Shown piece after piece: positions 1-5,081 of a stretch of DNA of 5,760 nt (position 1 is the first letter of the stretch; each line of letters opens with the position of its first letter). The notes beneath the pieces were generated by a model. The model worked only from the letters and a program-made list of their open reading frames with translations. It searched no databases and was not told the DNA's origin. Source of the DNA: Pseudomonadota bacterium (GTDB lineage Bacteria; Pseudomonadota; Alphaproteobacteria; Rhizobiales; Xanthobacteraceae); NCBI GenBank assembly GCA_023431725.1, contig JAEYVN010000526.1, forward strand, positions 1-5,760, read 5' to 3'. A program made the position numbers and the translations under genes.

Positions 1-745
1 CGTCCTCGGCCAGAATGCTTTCGCGCACGAGGTTGGTGAGCGGGACCTCGGCCGTGGGGATCAGCCAGAAGCCGTCGCCCGCCGCGAACTGATCGTCGCG
101 GAATTTCGGCAATTGCGCGGTGCCGAACATCGCGTCGTCACGCACCAGGATCGGCGGATTGACTTCCGTATAGCCGTGGTCGGTCGTGTGGGTGTCGAGC
201 ATGAACTGGCCGAGCGCGCGCTCCAGCCGCGCCAGCGGACCCTTCAGCACCACAAAACGGGCGCCGGACAATTTGGCCGCAAGCTCGAAATCCATCATGC
301 CGAGCGCTTCGCCGAGTTCGAAATGCTGCTTCGGCGTGAAGTCGTAGTCGCGCCTGGCCCCGAACTTGTGGTGCTCGACATTGCCGTGTTCGTCGGCGCC
401 GTCCGGCACTTCGTCGAGCGGCAGATTGGGAATGGTGGCGAGAATGTCCTGAAGCAGAACATCAGCGTCTTTCGACGCCTGTTCAAGCTCCGGCATCTTC
501 GCCTTGAGGTCGTTGACCTCGGCCATCAGCGCGTTGGCGCGGGCCTCGTCCTTGGCCTTCTTGGCGTCGCCGATTTCCTTGGACGCGGCATTACGGCGGG
601 CCTGCGCCTGCTCTGCGGCCGTAATGGCGGCGCGGCGCTTCTCGTCCAGTGCGATCAGCCGCTGCGCCTCGCCGGCCAGCCCGCGCCGCTGCAGCGCGCG
701 ATCGAAGGCCTCGGGATTGTCGCGGATCCATTTGATGTCGTGCAT
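1..745 (-). CDS. serS: Seryl-tRNA synthetase, N-terminal 248 residues (3' end outside window)
   Basis: Cytoplasmic class II aminoacyl-tRNA synthetase that activates serine with ATP and charges tRNA-Ser (and tRNA-Sec where present). The ATG at 745 gives [18 protein letters not shown], the usual start of bacterial SerRS. Residues about 1-110 form the N-terminal tRNA-binding arm: an Ala/Lys/Glu/Arg-rich antiparallel coiled coil (about 28-100) ending in ILATIPNLP, the conserved end of the arm. The catalytic domain follows, with [18 protein letters not shown] (161-178) in the motif 1 region and TAEVPLTN (231-238), whose TxE contacts the serine amino group. Motifs 2 and 3 lie beyond the window; the family is about 420-430 residues long, so roughly 60% is present. 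The ribosome site is weak (GGACGA about 9 bases upstream). It is separated from tatC by 199 bases that include a palindromic element, so independent transcription is plausible. No frameshift or missing residue is seen. Confidence 0.97.
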   Translation of the reverse strand, partial: MHDIKWIRDNPEAFDRALQRRGLAGEAQRLIALDEKRRAAITAAEQAQARRNAASKEIGDAKKAKDEARANALMAEVNDLKAKMPELEQASKDADVLLQDILATIPNLPLDEVPDGADEHGNVEHHKFGARRDYDFTPKQHFELGEALGMMDFELAAKLSGARFVVLKGPLARLERALGQFMLDTHTTDHGYTEVNPPILVRDDAMFGTAQLPKFRDDQFAAGDGFWLIPTAEVPLTNLVRESILAED

Positions 746-785
746 GACTGCTTTTCGTCCAGTTCCATGCCCCGCGATTGCCCTC

Positions 786-860
786 GCCCGCGCAAGCAGA
801 CGATCCAGTCTTCCCCCGAAATCACGGCGCGGGAGTGGATGCCCCGCCTGCGCGGGGCAT
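786..860. repeat. Extragenic imperfect palindrome with a perfect 9-bp inner hairpin
   Basis: The right part is a perfect hairpin: ATGCCCCGC (839-847), a four-base loop, GCGGGGCAT (852-860). It belongs to a larger imperfect inverted repeat. GCCCGCGCAAGC (786-797) matches the reverse complement of 846-858 with one gap and one mismatch, and ATCCAGTC (803-810) matches the reverse complement of 833-840 with one mismatch. A further copy of ATGCCCCGC is at 767-775. The arrangement (GATCCAGT, spacer, TGGATGCCCCGC, hairpin) resembles dispersed extragenic elements I recall from Bradyrhizobium and Rhodopseudomonas genomes; that likeness is from memory and was not searched. The element sits in the serS leader, ending about 40 bases before the start codon. 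No T-run follows either arm, so it is not a standard terminator. Confidence 0.7.
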
Positions 861-915
861 GACAGACGACGAGTCAGGTAGCCAAATTTGCCGCCGCTTC
901 TTAATACCTTGAGGC

Positions 916-942
916 CGGTTAGCCAACGGCTGCAGAAAACCG
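916..942 (-). other. Possible bulged stem-loop just after the tatC stop codon
   Basis: On the transcribed strand, two bases after the TAG of tatC, CGGTT (942-938) can pair with AACCG (920-916). Inside it AGCC (931-928) can pair with GGCT (924-921) around a GTT loop, leaving a six-base bulge on the 5' side. It could mark the 3' end or protect the end of the tat message, but there is no U-tract, so it is only a candidate structure and could be chance. Confidence 0.3.
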
Positions 943-944
943 CC

Positions 945-1754
945 CTACTCGGCCACGTCCGTTGCCGGCACGCTCGCCGGAGGCGCCTTCGGCTCGACCA
1001 TCCTCGCCGACCAGATCGCACCCTCGTAGAGCAGCATCAGCGGAATCGCCAGCGAGAGCTGGCTGATGACGTCCGGCGGCGTCAGCACGGCGGCCAGGAC
1101 GAAGGCGCCGACAATGAAGTAGCGGCGCTTCTGGCGCAGCTGATCCGAGGTGATGACGCCGATCCGCGCCAGCAGCGTCAGGATCACCGGCAGCTGGAAG
1201 GCAGCACCAAAGGCAAAGACCAGCGCCATCATCAGCGACAGATATTCGCCGACCTTGGGCAGAAGCGCGATGTCCGCCTGCCCCTGGACGCCGGTCTGCT
1301 GCATGCCGAGCGAGAAACGCACAAGCAGCGGCATGACGATGAAATAAACGACCAGCGATCCGAGCGCGAAGAAGATCGGAGTCGCGACAAGGTACGGGAT
1401 GAAGGCCTTGCGTTCATTCCGATAGAGGCCCGGGGCGACAAACATGTAGATCTGCGCCGCGATGACCGGGAAGGCCAGGAAGGCCGCGCCAAACATGGCG
1501 AGCTTCAATTGCGTCAGGAAGTATTCCAGCAGCGCCGTGTAGATGAATTTGGAATTCTCGACGCCGGCCACCCAGACGAAGGGCCAGACGAGGATATTGT
1601 AGATCTGCTTGGCGAAGGCGAAGCAGAAGATGAAGCATATAGCAAAGGCGATCAGCGCCTTGATCAGACGCGAGCGCAACTCGATCAGATGATCGAGCAA
1701 CGGCGCCTTGCTCTGGTCGACCTCGTCTTCGTCTTCCTGGGTGCGGCTGCTCAT
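945..1754 (-). CDS. tatC: Sec-independent protein translocase subunit TatC
   Basis: Polytopic inner-membrane core of the twin-arginine translocase. With TatB it forms the receptor for RR signal peptides of folded, often cofactor-bearing, exported proteins. The 269-residue length is normal. Visible conserved features are the cytoplasmic N-terminal HLIELRSRL (22-30), then [12 protein letters not shown] (105-116) with the conserved loop Glu at 114, and LTPPDVISQ (224-232) with the conserved Asp at 228. Six hydrophobic segments can be traced (about 31-49, 83-104, 119-141, 168-193, 212-226, 233-250). The polar residue in the groove helix, Glu in E. coli (FGxxFEVPV), is Gln187 here; family members carry Glu or Gln. 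The N-terminus is acidic (QEDEDEVDQ) and the C-terminal tail is Pro/Ala-rich. The ATG overlaps the tatB stop as ATGA, with GGAGG nine bases upstream inside tatB. Confidence 0.98.
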   Translation of the reverse strand: MSSRTQEDEDEVDQSKAPLLDHLIELRSRLIKALIAFAICFIFCFAFAKQIYNILVWPFVWVAGVENSKFIYTALLEYFLTQLKLAMFGAAFLAFPVIAAQIYMFVAPGLYRNERKAFIPYLVATPIFFALGSLVVYFIVMPLLVRFSLGMQQTGVQGQADIALLPKVGEYLSLMMALVFAFGAAFQLPVILTLLARIGVITSDQLRQKRRYFIVGAFVLAAVLTPPDVISQLSLAIPLMLLYEGAIWSARMVEPKAPPASVPATDVAE

Positions 1755-2269
1755 GGGGCCCCGCCTCCGCCCGGCTTGTTCTCGCTGGTCACTGGTTCAA
1801 CCGGCTTTACCTCCACCGGCTTTACTTGCACCGGTTCGATCTCAACTGGCTTGATGTCCATCGGTGCGCTGGGGATGACTGGTTCGACCGTTGACGACGC
1901 ATCGGCCACGGGCGCACTGGCAGACGGTTCGATGGCACCGGGTTCTGTCGTTGTGACGGAGGATGAAGTGTCGGACGAAGCAGGTTCGGTTCCGAACGCC
2001 TTCTCAACCTCTTTCTGAGCCGTCTCAAGCGGATTGCTAAAGCCGGCGGTGGCCTTGGCGCTGGCCTCGTCGAATTGCCGCTTCAGATCGGCGACTTCCG
2101 CCTCGCGCATGGCCTCGCGGAACTGGTCCTGAAAGTCATTCGCCATGCGGCGAATCTTGCCCATCCACTGGCCGACCGCGCGCAGAACGCCGGGCAATTC
2201 CTTCGGCCCAATGGCAATCAGCGCGACAACGCCGATAACAAGAAGCTCGCTCCAGCCGATATCGAACAT
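1751..2269 (-). CDS. tatB: Sec-independent protein translocase subunit TatB
   Basis: Single-span inner-membrane protein that partners TatC in the substrate receptor. The chosen ATG at 2269 gives 172 residues beginning [20 protein letters not shown], almost the E. coli start (MFDIGFSELL), with the conserved Glu8. An in-frame TTG at 2287 would add six residues (MEFEGS) and is rejected. Residues 4-20 are the membrane helix, GPKELP (21-26) the hinge, and about 23-65 the amphipathic and charged helices. From about 93 onward the tail is Pro/Ser/Thr/Glu-rich and probably disordered, ending in pentad repeats ([20 protein letters not shown], 140-159) and GGGGAP. The tail is variable across the family. 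The stop overlaps the tatC start by four bases; tatA is 83 bases upstream, with a hairpin between them. Confidence 0.97.
   Translation of the reverse strand: MFDIGWSELLVIGVVALIAIGPKELPGVLRAVGQWMGKIRRMANDFQDQFREAMREAEVADLKRQFDEASAKATAGFSNPLETAQKEVEKAFGTEPASSDTSSSVTTTEPGAIEPSASAPVADASSTVEPVIPSAPMDIKPVEIEPVQVKPVEVKPVEPVTSENKPGGGGAP
1764..1768 (-). promoter_or_regulatory. Ribosome binding site of tatC, inside tatB
   Basis: GGAGG on the minus strand lies nine bases before the tatC ATG. It is also coding sequence for the last Gly-rich residues of TatB (GGC GGA GGC GGG GCC CCA TGA), so the Gly tail of TatB and the start signal of TatC are the same bases. With the ATGA overlap this suggests coupled translation of the two partner subunits. 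Confidence 0.7.
1800..1859. repeat. Four tandem 15-bp repeats in the 3' part of tatB
   Basis: Four consecutive 15-base units (1800-1814, 1815-1829, 1830-1844, 1845-1859) all read A-C-Y-G-G-Y-T on the plus strand. The first two differ at only two positions; the other two are more diverged. They are in frame and encode Lys/Glu-Pro-Val pentads of TatB (residues 140-159). The mix of near-identical and diverged units suggests old repeat growth kept under protein-level selection. Confidence 0.8.
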
Positions 2270-2272
2270 GGA

Positions 2273-2278
2273 CCCTTC
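2273..2278 (-). promoter_or_regulatory. Ribosome binding site supporting the tatB start
   Basis: GAAGGG on the minus strand ends three bases before the ATG at 2269. The spacing is short, but the site, together with the conserved MFDIG start, favours this ATG over the in-frame TTG at 2287. Confidence 0.5.
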
Positions 2279-2286
2279 AAACTCCA

Positions 2287-2320
2287 AGGGGCGCCCCCAC
2301 CAATCAAGGTCGGCGCCCCT
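2287..2320 (-). promoter_or_regulatory. Hairpin between tatA and tatB
   Basis: AGGGGCGCC (2287-2295) and GGCGCCCCT (2312-2320) form a perfect 9-bp GC-rich stem around a 16-base loop, within which ACC (2299-2301) can pair with GGT (2308-2310). The structure fills the middle of the 83-base tatA-tatB spacer and ends 17 bases before the tatB start codon. No U-tract follows, so it is more likely an RNA processing, stability or partial attenuation element than a full terminator. The function is inferred; the pairing is seen directly. Confidence 0.6.
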
Positions 2321-2352
2321 CCATCACCTCGAGCGTCGGCGGTGCAATTCCG

Positions 2353-2592
2353 TCAGACCGTGCCTTCGAACTTCTTCTCGGTCTCGGCCCGCTTGGTCGC
2401 ACCGGCGGTGTCGATCGTCTTCATCGGCTCCGGCTTGGTTTCAGCTTTGGTGTCGTCGTCGGACATGCCCTTTTTGAAGGCCTTGATGCCCTGCGCCATG
2501 TCGCCCATCAGTTCGGAAATCTTGCCGCGACCGAACAGGAGCAGCACTACGACTACAACAACGAGCCAGTGCCAGATGCTGAGTGAACCCAT
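2353..2592 (-). CDS. tatA: Sec-independent protein translocase subunit TatA
   Basis: Pore or membrane-weakening subunit of the twin-arginine translocase, which multimerises on the TatBC-substrate complex. It has 79 residues, normal for alphaproteobacterial Tat[11 protein letters not shown] matches the E. coli start MGGISIWQLL. The membrane helix covers about 6-20 and includes a run of six Val (11-16). It is followed by the FG hinge (20-21, FGRGKI) and the amphipathic helix (about 24-43, with [19 protein letters not shown]). A polar tail rich in Lys, Asp and Glu follows. His8 stands at the polar position where E. coli has Gln8. The ATG at 2592 has AAGGGA eight bases upstream. This is the first tat gene after the ABC ATPase, 76 bases downstream of its stop. 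Confidence 0.97.
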   Translation of the reverse strand: MGSLSIWHWLVVVVVVLLLFGRGKISELMGDMAQGIKAFKKGMSDDDTKAETKPEPMKTIDTAGATKRAETEKKFEGTV

Positions 2593-2668
2593 AACGCCAA
2601 TCCCTTAGAAAGCGCGCCCGGCCCGAATGAGGCGGGCTGCACCGTACCTGCGGTACATCGGTGAGAAA
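2593..2668 (-). other. 76-base spacer between the ABC ATPase gene and tatA
   Basis: The spacer holds the tatA ribosome site and two small inverted repeats: GCCCG (2621-2625) with CGGGC (2633-2637), and GTACC (2644-2648) with GGTAC (2652-2656). Neither is followed by a T-run in the direction of transcription, and no convincing -35/-10 pair is visible, so tatABC may be read through from scpB or upstream. Confidence 0.4.
2601..2606 (-). promoter_or_regulatory. Ribosome binding site of tatA
   Basis: AAGGGA on the minus strand is eight bases before the tatA ATG, a better spacing than the tatB site. This agrees with TatA normally being needed in excess over TatB and TatC. Confidence 0.6.
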
Positions 2669-3781
2669 CTAGGCTTCAGTGGCGGCAAAAACAAGGACTT
2701 CGGCGGGATCGAATTCAACCCTCAGATCATCGTTAACCGGCGGAATGGCATCGCGCAGCACCCGGCCGACGAGTGGAACATCGAGCCCCTCTACCGCCAC
2801 CTCGATCAGATCGACGTGGCCGATAAACTTGCGCGTTTTGATACGGCCGCGCGCGCCTGAGCCTTCATTTTTGAGACGCAGCGCCTGCGGCCGGATGGCC
2901 ACGATCGCGGCGCTGCTCTCCGGCAGATCCGGTGCGGCAAAACGGCCGACCGCAGTTTCGGCGTAGCCCCCGCGCACGGTTGCCGGCACTTCATTGAGGT
3001 CGCAAAAGAAGCGGGCAACGAACAGATTTTTCGGCTTCAGATAGATCGTCCGGGGCGTATCGACCTGAATCAACCGCCCGCCACTCATCAGGGCGATGCG
3101 ATCGCCCATCCTTAGTGCCTCTTCCGGATCATGCGTGACAATGACCGACGTCACGCGGGCATCCCGCAGTACATTCAGCGTGTCTTCCCGCACCTCGTCG
3201 CGCAACCGCCGATCAAGACCCGAAAACGGCTCGTCCATCAGCAGCACGCTGGGGCGTGGCACAACCGCGCGGGCCAGAGCGACACGCTGCTGCTCGCCGC
3301 CGGACAGCATGTGCGGATAGGCGTCGGCGTATTTTTCAAGTCCGACCCGGGCCAGCGCACGCCGCGCCTCGCTCTCGGCCTCCGCCTTCGGCAGCGACTT
3401 GAGGCCGAACATGACATTGGCGAGATTGGTCAGATGCGGGAATAGCGCGAAGTCCTGAAACATCAGGCCGACGCCGCGCTTCTCGGGCGGAAGAAAGGTC
3501 TTGCCGCCCGACACATCCTGATCGTTGATCAGCAGCCGCCCCTGTGTCGGCTGTTCGACGCCGGCCGCAAGGCGCAGTAGCGTTGTCTTGCCACAGCCGG
3601 AACGGCCCAGCAGGCAGATGATCTCACCCGGCTCGATGACGAGCGAGAAATCGCGCACCGCGACCAGATCGCCATAGCGATGGGTGATGCTGTCATAGGA
3701 CAGCTTCGCGGCAATCGATGCCGGAGTCCGTCCAGCCTCGACCCGCGCCATCGCGGCCCCTGATGCGGCACGCGCAGCCAT
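2669..3781 (-). CDS. ABC transporter ATP-binding protein, FbpC/PotA-like (importer type, substrate unknown)
   Basis: Cytoplasmic ATPase subunit that would power an importer. All ABC motifs are intact: Walker A GRSGCGKTT (59-67), Q-loop Gln109 in MFQD, signature LSGGEQQR (159-166), Walker B VLLMDEP (179-185) with catalytic Glu184, D-loop SGLD (187-190) and switch His217 in THDPEEA. The C-terminal 250-370 region fits a TOBE-type domain. The 370-residue length and motif details are closest to the iron(III)/polyamine/sulfate group (FbpC, PotA, CysA); the substrate cannot be told. The ATG at 3781 directly follows the scpB TAA, with GAGGAG inside the end of scpB. Met11 (3751), with AGGGG five bases upstream, is an alternative start that would remove part of an unusual N-terminal extension of about 27 residues. 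No permease or binding-protein gene is in the window. Confidence 0.93.
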   Translation of the reverse strand: MAARAASGAAMARVEAGRTPASIAAKLSYDSITHRYGDLVAVRDFSLVIEPGEIICLLGRSGCGKTTLLRLAAGVEQPTQGRLLINDQDVSGGKTFLPPEKRGVGLMFQDFALFPHLTNLANVMFGLKSLPKAEAESEARRALARVGLEKYADAYPHMLSGGEQQRVALARAVVPRPSVLLMDEPFSGLDRRLRDEVREDTLNVLRDARVTSVIVTHDPEEALRMGDRIALMSGGRLIQVDTPRTIYLKPKNLFVARFFCDLNEVPATVRGGYAETAVGRFAAPDLPESSAAIVAIRPQALRLKNEGSGARGRIKTRKFIGHVDLIEVAVEGLDVPLVGRVLRDAIPPVNDDLRVEFDPAEVLVFAATEA

Positions 3782-4960
3782 TTACTCCTCGGTATTCTCC
3801 ACACGGGGCGCAAGGCCGAAATCGAGATCGCCCGGTTCGAGCGGATCTTCGTCTTCGCGTAGCGTCGGATCGTCGGACGGCACCGGCACCGAGAAATTCG
3901 GCGGCAGGTGGCCTTCGAGCATGCCGGAGCCTTTCAGTTCGTCGAGCCCGGGCAGATCGCCGAGCTGCTCCAGACCGAAGTGCGAGATGAAGGCGTCTGT
4001 CGTGCCATAGGTGATCGGGCGGCCCGGCACCTTGCGGCGACCGCGCGGCTTGATCCAGCCGGTTTCAAGCAGAACGTCGAGCGTGCCTTTGGAAATGCTG
4101 ACGCCGCGGATGTCTTCGATCTCGGCGCGTGTCACCGGCTGATGATAGGCGCAGACAGCCAGCGTCTCGATCGCCGCACGCGACAGCTTGCGCGGCTGCA
4201 CCGCCTCGCGGGTCATCAACCAGGCCAGATCGCTCGCCGTGCGGAAAGTCCATTTGCCGTTGATGCGGACGAGATTGACGCCGCGATGGGCGTATTCCTC
4301 CTTCAGAAGCGCCAGTACCGGCTGCAATTCCACGCCGGCCGGCAGACGCTGCGCGAGGGTCTTCTCGTCGATGGGCTCCTTGGACGCAAACAGCAGCGCC
4401 TCGAGAATGCGCATTTCGTCGGGGCGGCCCTGCGGCAATTGTTGGCCGTCGGTCACGGCCTCCTCAGCGGCGACCTCCTCATCGTCCGACGACTGCAACA
4501 TGACAGGCTCGGACTCAGCTGATGAGGCGCCTTTGTCCTCCTCCTCGTCGTCTTGCTCGTCATCATCGTCATCGTCATCTTCGTCTTGGTCTTCGTCATC
4601 GTCTTCGTCGAGGTCGGCATCCTCGTCGTCGTCGTCGTCATCATCTTCCGGACCCTGTCCGTCAGCGTCCGACTCGCCAGAAACGCGTTCAACCTCTTCT
4701 TCTTCGAGCTGCTCATCTTCTTCGAGCTGCTCTGACTCGTGTGTCTCGAGCAATTCCGATTCTTCAGTTTCGAGTGGCTCCGAGACGACGGTCGGCTCTT
4801 CGGTCGCGTCCGCCTGCTCCTCGGGAGATGCCTGCAGCTGCGCGATCTCCCGGGCCTCGGATTCCGCGTGAACCTCCTGATCCTGACGCACCTCTGCCAT
4901 CGGCTGCGATTCAGCGATTTCCTGCTCGTCCTCAATCTGTTTGCGGGCCAAGCCTGGCAT
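3782..4960 (-). CDS. scpB: Segregation and condensation protein B with a long acidic N-terminal extension
   Basis: Cytoplasmic partner of SMC and the kleisin ScpA in chromosome condensation and segregation; ScpB dimers bind ScpA. The tandem winged-helix ScpB core spans about residues 181-345: MRILEALLFASKEPI (183-197), LAVCAYHQPVTRAEIEDIRG (267-286), then RRKVPGRPITYGTTDAFISHFGL (308-330) and LGDLPGLDEL (333-342). The chosen ATG at 4960 (MPGLARKQ) has GAGGAGG eight bases upstream and gives 392 residues, against roughly 200-250 in most ScpB. The excess is residues 1-180, low-complexity and acidic; 34 of the 38 residues at 105-142 are Asp or Glu. A start at the internal ATG 4501 (Met154) lacks a visible ribosome site, and an in-frame TTG at 5035 is rejected. 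The tail after 345 is also acidic. The ABC ATPase gene abuts the stop. Confidence 0.95.
   Translation of the reverse strand: MPGLARKQIEDEQEIAESQPMAEVRQDQEVHAESEAREIAQLQASPEEQADATEEPTVVSEPLETEESELLETHESEQLEEDEQLEEEEVERVSGESDADGQGPEDDDDDDDEDADLDEDDDEDQDEDDDDDDDEQDDEEEDKGASSAESEPVMLQSSDDEEVAAEEAVTDGQQLPQGRPDEMRILEALLFASKEPIDEKTLAQRLPAGVELQPVLALLKEEYAHRGVNLVRINGKWTFRTASDLAWLMTREAVQPRKLSRAAIETLAVCAYHQPVTRAEIEDIRGVSISKGTLDVLLETGWIKPRGRRKVPGRPITYGTTDAFISHFGLEQLGDLPGLDELKGSGMLEGHLPPNFSVPVPSDDPTLREDEDPLEPGDLDFGLAPRVENTEE
3785..3790 (-). promoter_or_regulatory. Ribosome binding site of the ABC ATPase, made by the last codons of scpB
   Basis: GAGGAG, coding for the final Glu-Glu of ScpB, is followed by TAA and at once by the ATG at 3781. 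The three-base spacing is short for efficient new initiation, so re-initiation by ribosomes finishing scpB is the likely mode. Otherwise the Met11 start at 3751 is used. Confidence 0.5.
4535..4645. repeat. GAY/GAR triplet tract encoding the Asp/Glu run of ScpB
   Basis: About 37 codons, nearly all GAC, GAT, GAA or GAG on the minus strand (TCN/YTC triplets on the plus strand), broken only by single Ala, Leu and two Gln codons. It includes runs of identical GAC and GAT codons. The tract lies in frame within scpB (residues 106-142). Such triplet repeats can gain or lose units by slippage without shifting the frame, so length differences between strains would be expected. Confidence 0.85.
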
Positions 4961-5081
4961 CCTTTCAGCCTCCTCAAAGATCACGATGCTGCTCCGGTCA
5001 TGCGATCGGACAATGCATCGCGAGCAAAACTCCAAACTTCACGCTTCACACGCCGCATACTCAAACCCGGTCGGTCAGCCG
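4961..5081 (-). other. 121-base scpA-scpB spacer
   Basis: Apart from the scpB ribosome site, nothing recognised is seen: no clear promoter pair, no strong hairpin and no convincing small gene. The scpB frame is open back to 5038, where a TGA (5039-5041) stops it. scpA and scpB are often adjacent or overlapping, so the gap is somewhat wide. Confidence 0.5.
4969..4975 (-). promoter_or_regulatory. Ribosome binding site that fixes the scpB start
   Basis: GAGGAGG on the minus strand, eight bases before the ATG at 4960, is the strongest Shine-Dalgarno match in the window. It supports translation of the full acidic extension rather than a start nearer the ScpB core. Confidence 0.75.

Noticed and set aside
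839..860. Intrinsic terminator
   Set aside because: The hairpin is perfect and GC-rich, but no T-run follows on either strand.
113..862. Plus-strand open frame of 249 codons opposite serS
   Set aside because: Antisense to serS and running into the palindromic spacer; the composition is that of a shadow frame.
1800..1859. CRISPR-like repeat
   Set aside because: Units are directly adjacent with no spacers and are in frame coding sequence of tatB.
888..2018. Plus-strand open frame of 376 codons opposite tatC and tatB
   Set aside because: It lies antisense to two confidently identified genes, its translation is Arg/Asp/Gln-rich with no family likeness, and no ribosome site was noticed. High GC creates long antisense frames.
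2644..2656. GTACC/GGTAC inverted repeat as an operator
   Set aside because: Only five base pairs and no associated promoter can be seen; it may be chance.
3908..4522. Plus-strand open frame of 204 codons opposite scpB
   Set aside because: Antisense to the conserved ScpB core, with no recognisable motif.
4188..4871. Plus-strand poly-serine open frame
   Set aside because: It is the reverse reading of the scpB GAN triplet tract (TCN codons), with no plausible start or domain.
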